From: Pomphorhynchus laevis
Lineage: Eukaryota; Acanthocephala; Palaeacanthocephala; Echinorhynchida; Pomphorhynchidae
Length of the DNA: 64,000 nt
Reading direction: 5' to 3'
NCBI GenBank assembly: GCA_012934845.2
Contig: WNNJ02000521.1
Coordinates: 18,597-82,596 of the forward strand
The notes under the pieces were generated by a model, which was given only the letters and a program-made list of their open reading frames with translations, made no database searches and was not told the origin of the DNA. The translations under genes were made by a program, and so were the position numbers. This document shows, piece after piece, positions 21,603 to 32,969 of this stretch (position 1 is the stretch's first letter; each line of letters starts with the position of its first letter).

Positions 21603-24600
21603 ATGTCACAGAGGCAGCCGAAACGGCGTGTGATAGTTCATCTTACTGACGATGGCTACCGGCTATCACATGACCGTCTAGGAGTGACGAAAGTTTGCAG
21701 ACTGAAGAATATGCTCGATTTGAACTCTTACTTAAATATACGGAAAGAATTGCTATTCGCAATCTCGAGCAATACCGATTCAAACGAAACTTTTATGATT
21801 ACATAGAAAGAATTGATCCACTCAATCTCGGTTTCTTACAGTCAAGCATCCAAAAGTTTGATCCTCTTGTTGTTTATGATGGTCTGCATTGCAAATTGTT
21901 GGATTTAAGAGCTAACGCTGCAGACTGAAGAATATGCTCGATTTGAACTCTTACTTAAATATACGGAAAGAATTGCTATTCGCAATCTCGAGCAATACCG
22001 ATTCAAACGAAACTTTTATGATTACATAGAAAGAATTGATCCACTCAATCTCGGTTTCTTACAGTCAAGCATTCAAAAGTTTGATCCTCTGGTTGTTTAT
22101 GATGGTCTGCATTGCAAATTGTTGGATTTAAGAGCTAACGCCACCAACAATTTAAGCTAGATGTCGGAAATGCATTTTCACAATGTCACAGAGGCAGCCG
22201 AAACGGCGTGTGATAGTTCATCTTACTGACGATGGCTGCCGGCTATCACATGACCGTCTAGGAGTGACGAAAGTTTGCAGACTGAAGAATATGCTCGATT
22301 TGAACTCTTACTTAAATATACGGAAAGAATTGCTATTCGCAATCTCGAGCAATACCGATTCAAACGAAACTTTTATGATTACATAGAAAGAATTGATCCA
22401 CTCAATCTCGGTTTCTTACAGTCAAGCATCCAAAAGTTTGATCCTCTGGTTGTTTATGATGGTCTGCATTGCAAATTGTTGGATTTAAGAGCTAACGCCA
22501 CCAACAATTTAAGCTAGATGTCGGAAATGCATTTTCACAATGTCACAGAGGCAGCCGAAACGGCGTGTGATAGTTCATCTTACTGACGATGGCTGCCGGC
22601 TATCACATGACCGTCTAGGAGTGACGAAAGTTTGCAGACTGAAGAATATGCTCGATTTGAACTCTTACTTAAATATACGGAAAGAATTGCTATTCGCAAT
22701 CTCGAGCAATACCGATTCAAACGAAACTTTTATGATTACATAGAAAGAATTGATCCACTCAATCTCGGTTTCTTACAGTCAAGCATCCAAAAGTTTGATC
22801 CTCTGGTTGTTTATGATGGTCTGCATTGCAAATTGTTGGATTTAAGAGCTAACGCCACCAACAATTTAAGCTAGATGTCGGAAATGCATTTTCACAATGT
22901 CACAGAGGCAGCCGAAACGGCGTGTGATAGTTCATCTTACTGACGATGGCTGCCGGCTATCACATGACCGTCTAGGAGTGACGAAAGTTTGCAGACTGAA
23001 GAATATGCTCGATTTGAACTCTTACTTAAATATACGGAAAGAATTGCTATTCGCAATCTCGAGCAATACCGATTCAAACGAAACTTTTATGATTACATAG
23101 AAAGAATTGATCCACTCAATCTCGGTTTCTTACAGTCAAGCATCCAAAAGTTTGATCCTCTGGTTGTTTATGATGGTCTGCATTGCAAATTGTTGGATTT
23201 AAGAGCTAACGCCACCAACAATTTAAGCTAGATGTCGGAAATGCATTTTCACAATGTCACAGAGGCAGCCGAAACGGCGTGTGATAGTTCATCTTACTGA
23301 CGATGGCTGCCGGCTATCACATGACCGTCTAGGAGTGACGAAAGTTTGCAGACTGAAGAATATGCTCGATTTGAACTCTTACTTAAATATACGGAAAGAA
23401 TTGCTATTCGCAATCTCGAGCAATACCGATTCAAACGAAACTTTTATGATTACATAGAAAGAATTGATCCACTCAATCTCGGTTTCTTACAGTCAAGCAT
23501 CCAAAAGTTTGATCCTCTGGTTGTTTATGATGGTCTGCATTGCAAATTGTTGGATTTAAGAGCTAACGCCACCAACAATTTAAGCTAGATGTCGGAAATG
23601 CATTTTCACAATGTCACAGAGGCAGCCGAAACGGCGTGTGATAGTTCATCTTACTGACGATGGCTGCCGGCTATCACATGACCGTCTAGGAGTGAGGAAA
23701 GTTTGCAGACTGAAGAATATGCTCGATTTGAACTCTTACTTAAATATACGGAAAGAATTGCTATTCGCAATCTCGAGCAATACCGATTCAAACGAAACTT
23801 TTATGATTACATAGAAAGAATTGATCCACTCAATCTCGGTTTCTTACAGTCAAGCATCCAAAAGTTTGATCCTCTGGTTGTTTATGATGGTCTGCATTGC
23901 AAATTGTTGGATTTAAGAGCTAACGCCACCAACAATTTAAGCTAGATGTCGGAAATGCATTTTCACAATGTCACAGAGGCAGCCGAAACGGCGTGTGATA
24001 GTTCATCTTACTGACGATGGCTGCCGGCTATCACATGACCGTCTAGGAGTGACGAAAGTTTGCAGACTGAAGAATATGCTCGATTTGAACTCTTACTTAA
24101 ATATACGGAAAGAATTGCTATTCGCAATCTCGAGCAATACCGATTCAAACGAAACTTTTATGATTACATAGAAAGAATTGATCCACTCAATCTCGGTTTC
24201 TTACAGTCAAGCATCCAAAAGTTTGATCCTCTGGTTGTTTATGATGGTCTGCATTGCAAATTGTTGGATTTAAGAGCTAACGCCACCAACAATTTAAGCT
24301 AGATGTCGGAAATGCATTTTCACAATGTCACAGAGGCAGCCGAAACGGCGTGTGATAGTTCATCTTACTGACGATGGCTGCCGGCTATCACATGACCGTC
24401 TAGGAGTGACGAAAGTTTGCAGACTGAAGAATATGCTCGATTTGAACTCTTACTTAAATATACGGAAAGAATTGCTATTCGCAATCTCGAGCAATACCGA
24501 TTCAAACGAAACTTTTATGATTACATAGAAAGAATTGATCCACTCAATCTCGGTTTCTTACAGTCAAGCATCCAAAAGTTTGATCCTCTGGTTGTTTATG

Positions 24601-27600
24601 ATGGTCTGCATTGCAAATTGTTGGATTTAAGAGCTAACGCCACCAACAATTTAAGCTAGATGTCGGAAATGCATTTTCACAATGTCACAGAGGCAGCCGA
24701 AACGGCGTGTGATAGTTCATCTTACTGACGATGGCTGCCGGCTATCACATGACCGTCTAGGAGTGACGAAAGTTTGCAGACTGAAGAATATGCTCGATTT
24801 GAACTCTTACTTAAATATACGGAAAGAATTGCTATTCGCAATCTCGAGCAATACCGATTCAAACGAAACTTTTATGATTACATAGAAAGAATTGATCCAC
24901 TCAATCTCGGTTTCTTACAGTCAAGCATCCAAAAGTTTGATCCTCTGGTTGTTTATGATGGTCTGCATTGCAAATTGTTGGATTTAAGAGCTAACGCCAC
25001 CAACAATTTAAGCTAGATGTCGGAAATGCATTTTCACAATGTCACAGAGGCAGCCGAAACGGCGTGTGATAGTTCATCTTACTGACGATGGCTGCCGGCT
25101 ATCACATGACCGTCTAGGAGTGACGAAAGTTTGCAGACTGAAGAATATGCTCGATTTGAACTCTTACTTAAATATACGGAAAGAATTGCTATTCGCAATC
25201 TCGAGCAATACCGATTCAAACGAAACTTTTATGATTACATAGAAAGAATTGATCCACTCAATCTCGGTTTCTTACAGTCAAGCATCCAAAAGTTTGATCC
25301 TCTGGTTGTTTATGATGGTCTGCATTGCAAATTGTTGGATTTAAGAGCTAACGCCACCAACAATTTAAGCTAGATGTCGGAAATGCATTTTCACAATGTC
25401 ACAGAGGCAGCCGAAACGGCGTGTGATAGTTCATCTTACTGACGATGGCTGCCGGCTATCACATGACCGTCTAGGAGTGACGAAAGTTTGCAGACTGAAG
25501 AATATGCTCGATTTGAACTCTTACTTAAATATACGGAAAGAATTGCTATTCGCAATCTCGAGCAATACCGATTCAAACGAAACTTTTATGATTACATAGA
25601 AAGAATTGATCCACTCAATCTCGGTTTCTTACAGTCAAGCATCCAAAAGTTTGATCCTCTGGTTGTTTATGATGGTCTGCATTGCAAATTGTTGGATTTA
25701 AGAGCTAACGCCACCAACAATTTAAGCTAGATGTCGGAAATGCATTTTCACAATGTCACAGAGGCAGCCGAAACGGCGTGTGATAGTTCATCTTACTGAC
25801 GATGGCTGCCGGCTATCACATGACCGTCTAGGAGTGACGAAAGTTTGCAGACTGAAGAATATGCTCGATTTGAACTCTTACTTAAATATACGGAAAGAAT
25901 TGCTATTCGCAATCTCGAGCAATACCGATTCAAACGAAACTTTTATGATTACATAGAAAGAATTGATCCACTCAATCTCGGTTTCTTACAGTCAAGCATC
26001 CAAAAGTTTGATCCTCTGGTTGTTTATGATGGTCTGCATTGCAAATTGTTGGATTTAAGAGCTAACGCCACCAACAATTTAAGCTAGATGTCGGAAATGC
26101 ATTTTCACAATGTCACAGAGGCAGCCGAAACGGCGTGTGATAGTTCATCTTACTGACGATGGCTGCCGGCTATCACATGACCGTCTAGGAGTGACGAAAG
26201 TTTGCAGACTGAAGAATATGCTCGATTTGAACTCTTACTTAAATATACGGAAAGAATTGCTATTCGCAATCTCGAGCAATACCGATTCAAACGAAACTTT
26301 TATGATTACATAGAAAGAATTGATCCACTCAATCTCGGTTTCTTACAGTCAAGCATCCAAAAGTTTGATCCTCTGGTTGTTTATGATGGTCTGCATTGCA
26401 AATTGTTGGATTTAAGAGCTAACGCCACCAACAATTTAAGCTAGATGTCGGAAATGCATTTTCACAATGTCACAGAGGCAGCCGAAACGGCGTGTGATAG
26501 TTCATCTTACTGACGATGGCTGCCGGCTATCACATGACCGTCTAGGAGTGACGAAAGTTTGCAGACTGAAGAATATGCTCGATTTGAACTCTTACTTAAA
26601 TATACGGAAAGAATTGCTATTCGCAATCTCGAGCAATACCGATTCAAACGAAACTTTTATGATTACATAGAAAGAATTGATCCACTCAATCTCGGTTTCT
26701 TACAGTCAAGCATCCAAAAGTTTGATCCTCTGGTTGTTTATGATGGTCTGCATTGCAAATTGTTGGATTTAAGAGCTAACGCCACCAACAATTTAAGCTA
26801 GATGTCGGAAATGCATTTTCACAATGTCACAGAGGCAGCCGAAACGGCGTGTGATAGTTCATCTTACTGACGATGGCTGCCGGCTATCACATGACCGTCT
26901 AGGAGTGACGAAAGTTTGCAGACTGAAGAATATGCTCGATTTGAACTCTTACTTAAATATACGGAAAGAATTGCTATTCGCAATCTCGAGCAATACCGAT
27001 TCAAACGAAACTTTTATGATTACATAGAAAGAATTGATCCACTCAATCTCGGTTTCTTACAGTCAAGCATCCAAAAGTTTGATCCTCTGGTTGTTTATGA
27101 TGGTCTGCATTGCAAATTGTTGGATTTAAGAGCTAACGCCACCAACAATTTAAGCTAGATGTCGGAAATGCATTTTCACAATGTCACAGAGGCAGCCGAA
27201 ACGGCGTGTGATAGTTCATCTTACTGACGATGGCTGCCGGCTATCACATGACCGTCTAGGAGTGACGAAAGTTTGCAGACTGAAGAATATGCTCGATTTG
27301 AACTCTTACTTAAATATACGGAAAGAATTGCTATTCGCAATCTCGAGCAATACCGATTCAAACGAAACTTTTATGATTACATAGAAAGAATTGATCCACT
27401 CAATCTCGGTTTCTTACAGTCAAGCATCCGAAAGTTTGATCCTCTGGTTGTTTATGATGGTCTGCATTGCAAATTGTTGGATTTAAGAGCTAACGCCACC
27501 AACAATTTAAGCTAGATGTCGGAAATGCATTTTCACAATGTCACAGAGGCAGCCGAAACGGCGTGTGATAGTTCATCTTACTGACGATGGCTGCCGGCTA

Positions 27601-28089
27601 TCACATGACCGTCTAGGAGTGACGAAAGTTTGCAGACTGAAGAATATGCTCGATTTGAACTCTTACTTAAATATACGGAAAGAATTGCTATTCGCAATCT
27701 CGAGCAATACCGATTCAAACGAAACTTTTATGATTACATAGAAAGAATTGATCCACTCAATCTCGGTTTCTTACAGTCAAGCATCCAAAAGTTTGATCCT
27801 CTGGTTGTTTATGATGGTCTGCATTGCAAATTGTTGGATTTAAGAGCTAACGCCACCAACAATTTAAGCTAGATGTCGGAAATGCATTTTCACAATGTCA
27901 CAGAGGCAGCCGAAACGGCGTGTGATAGTTCATCTTACTGACGATGGCTGCCGGCTATCACATGACCGTCTAGGAGTGACGAAAGTTTGCAGACTGAAGA
28001 ATATGCTCGATTTGAACTCTTACTTAAATATACGGAAAGAATTGCTATTCGCAATCTCGAGCAATACCGATTCAAACGAAACTTTTATG

Positions 28090-28091
<2 letters not shown>
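21603..28091 (+). repeat. 357-bp satellite, homogeneous head-to-tail array
   Basis: Unit starts (ATGTCACAGAGG) fall at 22183, 22540 and every 357 bp to 27895: 17 starts with exact spacing. I see only isolated base changes between units (for example in the 23,611 and 27,181 units). A shortened first part at 21,603-22,182 has lost most of one unit. 357 is a multiple of 3, so each unit repeats the same two overlapping frames of 67 and 80 codons. The second reads EEYARFELLLKYTERIAIRN...RIDPLNLGFLQSS. Neither is a known protein; the diverged copies at 29.4-29.9 kb and 54.1 kb contain stops, so coding is not conserved. Each unit carries GCAGCC-GAAA and CTGACGA-T-GGCTGC. The near-identity means recent amplification or strong homogenisation. 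Confidence 0.95.

Positions 28092-28163
<72 letters not shown>
28092..28163. repeat. (TA)n microsatellite 3
   Basis: About 72 bp of TA that replaces the satellite unit from the point GAAACTTTTATGATTA onward. The same unit position borders tracts 1 and 4. Confidence 0.97.
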
Positions 28164-28165
<2 letters not shown>

Positions 28166-28175
28166 ATAGTTATTA

Positions 28176-28400
28176 CAAAAGCAGTCGAAACGTACCCTTA
28201 CCATTTCATCCGACTGACGATGACTGCTGGGTGGTTAGGATCGTCTCGGAGTTATACATTAGACTGATGGAGCTGATGATCGAAGTCCAGTTATTTAGCA
28301 GCAAATTGGGATTAAAAATCAATCGTAGCCAGCTTTGGCTCCTAGACCACAGTTTCAAGCGATTTTTCGCAATAACAATATATATAGGTAATAATCGTTA
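28176..28400 (+). repeat. related repeat family B, copy 1
   Basis: Begins AAAGCAGTCGAAACG and contains CGACTGACGATGACTGC, the same core as the 357-bp satellite with a compensating change in the outer stem (GCAGTC/GACTGC here, GCAGCC/GGCTGC there). The rest is unrelated to the satellite and encodes SSKLGLKINRSQLWLL, weakly like an RT motif. A second copy is at 53,475-53,720. Confidence 0.7.
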
Positions 28401-28500
28401 AGCCGGCTGTTACGGGATCGTCCATTTTGAGATCCTTTTTCTATATTTTGTTATTGACGGTTTTACTCAATAACAAAATATATATATAAACATATATATA
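28401..28500. other. short inverted A+T spacer
   Basis: Contains TATTTTGTTATTGA and its near complement (TCAATAACAAAATATA) at 28,440-28,490. Non-coding. Confidence 0.4.
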
Positions 28501-29922
28501 TTGAATAAGTTTTCGAATCGAGCAAATTCTTCAGCCTGCAAACTCTCGTCACTCCTAGACGGTCATGTGATAGCCGGCAGCCATCGTCAGTAGGATGAAC
28601 TAGCGCACCCTATTTCGGCTGCCTCTGTGGCATTGAGAAAATGCATTTCCAGAATCTTGCTTAAATTGTTGGTTGCGTTAGCTCTTAAATCCTACAAATT
28701 TGCAAAGCAGACTATCATTAACAACCAGAGGATTAAACTTTCGGATGCTTGACTGTAAGAAACCGAGATTGAGTAGATGAATTTTTTCTTTGTAATCTCA
28801 AGATTTTCGTTTGAATCGGTATTGCTCGATGTTGCGAATCGCAATTTTTTTCGTATCTTATAATAAGTGTTCGAATCGGGCATATTCTTCCGCCTGCAAA
28901 CTCTCGTCATTACTAGACGGTCATGTGATAGCCGGCAGCCATCGTCAGATGAACTATCGCACCCTGTTTCGCCACCAACAATCTAAGCTAGATGTTGGAA
29001 ATGCATTTTCACAATGTCACAGAGGCAGCCGATACGGGGTGTGATAGTTCATCTTACTGACGATGGCTGCCGGCTATCACATGACCGTCTAGGAGTGACG
29101 AAAGTTTGCAGACTGAAGAATATGCTCGATTTGAACTCTTACTTAAATATACGGAAAGAATTGCTATTCGCAATCTCGAGCAATACCGATTCAAACGAAA
29201 CTTTTATGATTACATAGAAAGAATTGATCCACTCAATCTCGGTTTCTTACAGTCAAGCATCCAAAAGTTTGATCCTCTGGTTGTTTATGATGGTCTGCAT
29301 TGCAAATTGTTGGATTTAAGAGCTAACGCCACCAACAATTTAAGCTAGATGTCGGAAATGCATTTTCACAATGTCACAGAGGCAGCCGAAACGGCGTGTG
29401 ATAGTTCATCTTACTGACGATGGCTGCCGGCTATCACATGACCGTCTAGGAGTGACGAGAGTTTGCAGGCTGAAGAATATGCTCGATTTGAACGTTTACT
29501 TCAAGATACGGAAAGAATTGCTATTCGCAATCTCGAGCAATACCGATTTAACCAAAACTCTTAAGATTACATAGAAAGAATTGATCTACTCAATCTGGGT
29601 TTCTTACAGTTAAGCATCCGAAAATTTGTTCCTCTGGTTGTTAATGATGGTCTGCATTGCAAATTGTAGAATTTAAAAGCTAACGCCACCAACAATTTAA
29701 GCTAGATGTCGGAAATGCATTTTCACAATGTCACAGGAGCTGCCGAAACGGGGTGTGATAGTTCATGTTGCTGACGATGGCTGCCGGCTATCACATGACC
29801 GTCTATGAGCGACGAGAGTTTGCAGGCTGAAGAATATGCTCGAATCGATCACTTGTTCATAGATACGGAAAGAATTTCTATTCGCAACCTCGAGCAATAC
29901 CGATTCAAACGAAACTCTTAAG

Positions 29923-29924
<2 letters not shown>
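28500..29924. repeat. diverged 357-bp satellite units, both orientations
   Basis: Minus-oriented, diverged units at about 28,500-28,970, then a plus-oriented unit at 28,980-29,340 nearly identical to the main array, then progressively diverged plus units to 29,924. The gradient from identical to diverged at the array edge is what unequal exchange produces. Frames in the diverged units are interrupted by stops. Confidence 0.88.

Positions 29925-29973
<49 letters not shown>
29925..29973. repeat. (TA)n microsatellite 4
   Basis: About 49 bp of TA. It starts at the same internal satellite position as tract 3 and ends at the inverted flank. Confidence 0.97.
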
Positions 29974-29976
<3 letters not shown>

Positions 29977-30245
29977 GTTTGATTCAACCAGGACTGACTA
30001 TTACACCTATCTGCTTTTCTCTATAGATAGAGAATTTCATGCTTCTACACAAACGCGTATACCGTTGTTGAAGTTTGTCGTCACACATAGGATGACTGGG
30101 CATACGTATCGACTTTGAATATTGCGAGACTAATTCGGTTATATTTCTTGATCTGATGAGGATATATAGAATGCTGCCTGGTGTTTATGCCTCATCATGA
30201 GAAAAACATAGTGATTTATTTACGAGTACACCATTGTGTGTACTA
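29974..30245 (+). repeat. inverted flank and partial H repeat, right side
   Basis: Reverse complement of 20,640-20,912: the flank at 29,975-30,050, then a partial ~463-bp unit with only half of the hammerhead (stem III/I side, near 30,050-30,075). The CTGATGA half is absent, as in the truncated unit at 20,821, so both ends share one breakpoint. Confidence 0.85.
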
Positions 30246-30785
30246 TGTATATATAACGAATAGTTGCTAGGTCACACGAGGTGACTTTCACATTGAAAAC
30301 CAGCTACAGAATCCTTGTTCATGATATCCAATGCCATACACCCAGACTACTAACGGCGCCATTACCACAACCGTTTTCGTTTCGCCCGCTTTTTGCCACA
30401 TGTTGGTAGCCCCGGGCTCGTCAGAAGGCTGACTACCAACTCTTCGCCTTTTGAAATTTGACTTATCTGAGATTCGAGCTGTCGCTCTCCGTACTTGGTT
30501 TGCGCTCTTGGCTGCTAGGCTACGTATCCAGGATTACCAGATTTCACACAGTATATGAAAACTTCCATCATGATATCCAGAAACTGCATTGTCCGAGATG
30601 CTTCTCTTGCATGCTTATTATAGATTTTATCGTATGAGATCATGAAGATCGATTGGAATCGGGACTGGTGAATCTTTGATGGATTCCTATTTATTTAACA
30701 ATAGTTGCTAGGTCACACGAGGTGACTTTCGCATTAAAAACCAGCTACAAAATCCTTCCTTCATGATATCCAATCCCATACACAC
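30246..30785 (-). repeat. S repeat (tRNA-like/hammerhead), inverted right copy
   Basis: Minus-strand copy of the S repeat, followed by the start of a second unit to about 30,785. The hammerhead candidate spans about 30,341-30,432: TCGTCAG at 30418-30424 is the complement of CTGACGA, and GAAAC and the GTC triplet are intact. Mirrors the plus-strand copy at 18,935. Confidence 0.82.
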
Positions 30786-30786
30786 T

Positions 30787-31276
30787 GATATGTAGATGTG
30801 TGGTCGAAGCGACGAAGACTACAGAGCACTCTAACGGCGGAGTTGATTATGCGTTGTAGTGGTAGGATGAGAAACTTTAGAGAAATAATAGTACTAAAAA
30901 CTTCATTTTTTCGACACTAGGATATCTGGATTGCCAGTATATAATCAGACAGATTCATTTGCTCCTACGTCTCTGTCGCTTCGAACACACATTCACATAT
31001 CTTGCCCAACTCTCCTGGTCCACCATCCACATCCGCATACAAGTTCGCCTTATTCTCTTAACTTTTCGTCTCATCGCTGTCGGGTCCCCATCGCTCATCA
31101 ACATCTCTTTCTTAGACGACACTCGCCCAAACTCACTGTCGTTACGTTCTCCTAATTCCCTCTTACTCCACGTTCCCAATTATTCAACAACTACGGTCTC
31201 TGATCCTTCTTCGTCGCCGCTACCCTCGACTGGAATCAGCTCCCTCTCGACGTCCGTCGCACTTCCTCCTTTATAA
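30787..31276 (+). pseudogene. CR1/L2-like LINE scrap with inverted 5' segment
   Basis: Plus-strand 3' part at about 30,950-31,276 (RFEHTFTYLAQLSWSTIHIRI in frame at 30959, ending GISSLSTSVAL). It is preceded by an 86-bp piece in the opposite direction (30,787-30,872) matching 12,735-12,820. The two pieces overlap in LINE content by about 40 bp. An inverted 5' segment ahead of a 3' segment is the known result of twin priming during LINE insertion. Confidence 0.75.
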
Positions 31277-32960
31277 CGACTTGTTAATAGTATTGAGAGC
31301 AGATTCGAGATCAGTTGGACTAATAAGACTAAATTGATATGATGATTTTTCTCACTGGTCTGACAACCTTCCCAAACTTACTTTCTTGAACTTCATACTT
31401 CGTTCTCTACTTATCAACCTAGAGAGTTCATTTTAAAATAACTTAAATTTTGATATATTTTTCCGTAAAGCTAAATCCTTCTTGCGCTGGATTTCTCTTA
31501 AAGGAATCATTCAGACTGGTTCCGTGATGAAATTTTCACAAATCTACGCCCAATGCATTTGTTGTAGCAATGCATAATACAATCAGACAACTTGTCTATA
31601 TCATCCGATTTCGAACTGAAAGAATTCGAAAAGAATTAATATTAAATTTCGAATTAATTATTATGTTTACGATGATTATATACAATAATAATGTTTCGAA
31701 ATAACTTGTTTTTATCGAGTGAAATTGAGATCGGACTAAAATGGATCAATGGTCTGATTCACCTAATGGAGATAGTTGGATAATATTAAAGTAGACATCA
31801 GCGGTAGTAAATATTTATCAAGATATTTACGGCATCTACCCGGAAATATATAAATTTCAGATTTTATGATTTTATGGCTTCTTCTAAGATGATTTACCTA
31901 CAATGAATTATTTGGCTGACCAGAATATATTCTTGTTGTAATTAGGAAAAGTATAAATACAGAAGAATATTTACACGAAGAAGATGAGGAGCTAAGAGAA
32001 GTCCATTGGGTACAACAAGAATATATTTTTTAAAATATTTAATCTTAAACAATAATTCCTATAGTGTGTGGTAATGTTAGTTGTAAATAATGAACATAAA
32101 ATGCGTGGTCGGTGAAAAAACTTCAAGGTCGGTGATTTGATAATCACAGAGAAAATGATTTTGATAATAACGTAAATATACAAAGCAAAGGAAATTGATT
32201 CTTTTTATCACCTTTTATACCTTTAAACTTTTCATTCTTTTTATACTGTTTTAGCTTATAGGATGTTCTGAAGAACGATTAAAGCCCTTGATCGTTCTTT
32301 AGTTATGCTTTTCAAGCTCTGAACAATAATGGCATTAATATGTAAAAATATTCAATATTATTTCAATATTATTAATATTATATATTTTAAAAAATAATGT
32401 CATCTAACAGTCATAGGAATTATTATAATAAATTATACAATTATAATATTTATTATATTAAATATAATATCATTAATTAATATTATATAATATATATATT
32501 AATTCGCTCATAGGTACAATTAGATTAATTTTGAAAAATATGGTGTCAGTGTGTTTGTTCATCCATTAACCACGAGTAATTAATAAAAAAATAAATGTTT
32601 AATTCCAAAAAAATCAGATCCAACAGAGAATTTCTTATTACATAAGAAATTATGTAATAAGAAATTACATAATTTCTTATTACATAATAAGAAACTCATT
32701 CTACCATGGGTTTTGGTATTCCAAAACCCATGACTGTTAGATTGCAAATGTTGAAATTTTCTTTATCTAAAATATAGTCTGTATACTACACATCTTTCTT
32801 ACTTTACTTCATTGAAATTACAAAAAACCTGGATTGCCTTGTCGGAAGGAATAAAATCATATATTGTAAAATTATTTAACTTTAAATTTTTAGATTCTTA
32901 GTTATTAATAATTTTTTAAATAATAAATAATATTAAAATAGTACAGGTTACAAACACAAT
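31277..32960. other. A+T-rich non-coding region
   Basis: No gene recognised. Holds several short palindromes: an ATTTCTTATTACATAA family at 32,630-32,690, and a perfect 12-bp hairpin CATGGGTTTTGG/CCAAAACCCATG at 32705-32732. Short open frames look like chance. Confidence 0.5.
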
Positions 32961-32969
32961 GTTTTCAAA

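Noticed and set aside
22194-22239. 357-bp unit as a standard hammerhead
   Set aside because: CTGACGA and GAAA are present, but no room exists for both stem III and stem I between them, the nearest triplet is GTG, and an extra base interrupts stem II. Kept only as a structural curiosity.
22226-22290. Alternative hammerhead using CTGACGA with the downstream GACGAAAG
   Set aside because: The intervening 36 nt do not form a stem II, and diverged copies read GAGA there.
22183-28091. CRISPR array
   Set aside because: Whole 357-bp units are identical; there are no short repeats with unique spacers, and the context is eukaryotic.
21603-29574. Dozens of 67- and 80-codon frames as a multicopy gene family
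   Set aside because: They overlap each other in one 357-bp satellite unit, have no recognised domain, and diverged copies contain stops. Treated as repeat DNA.
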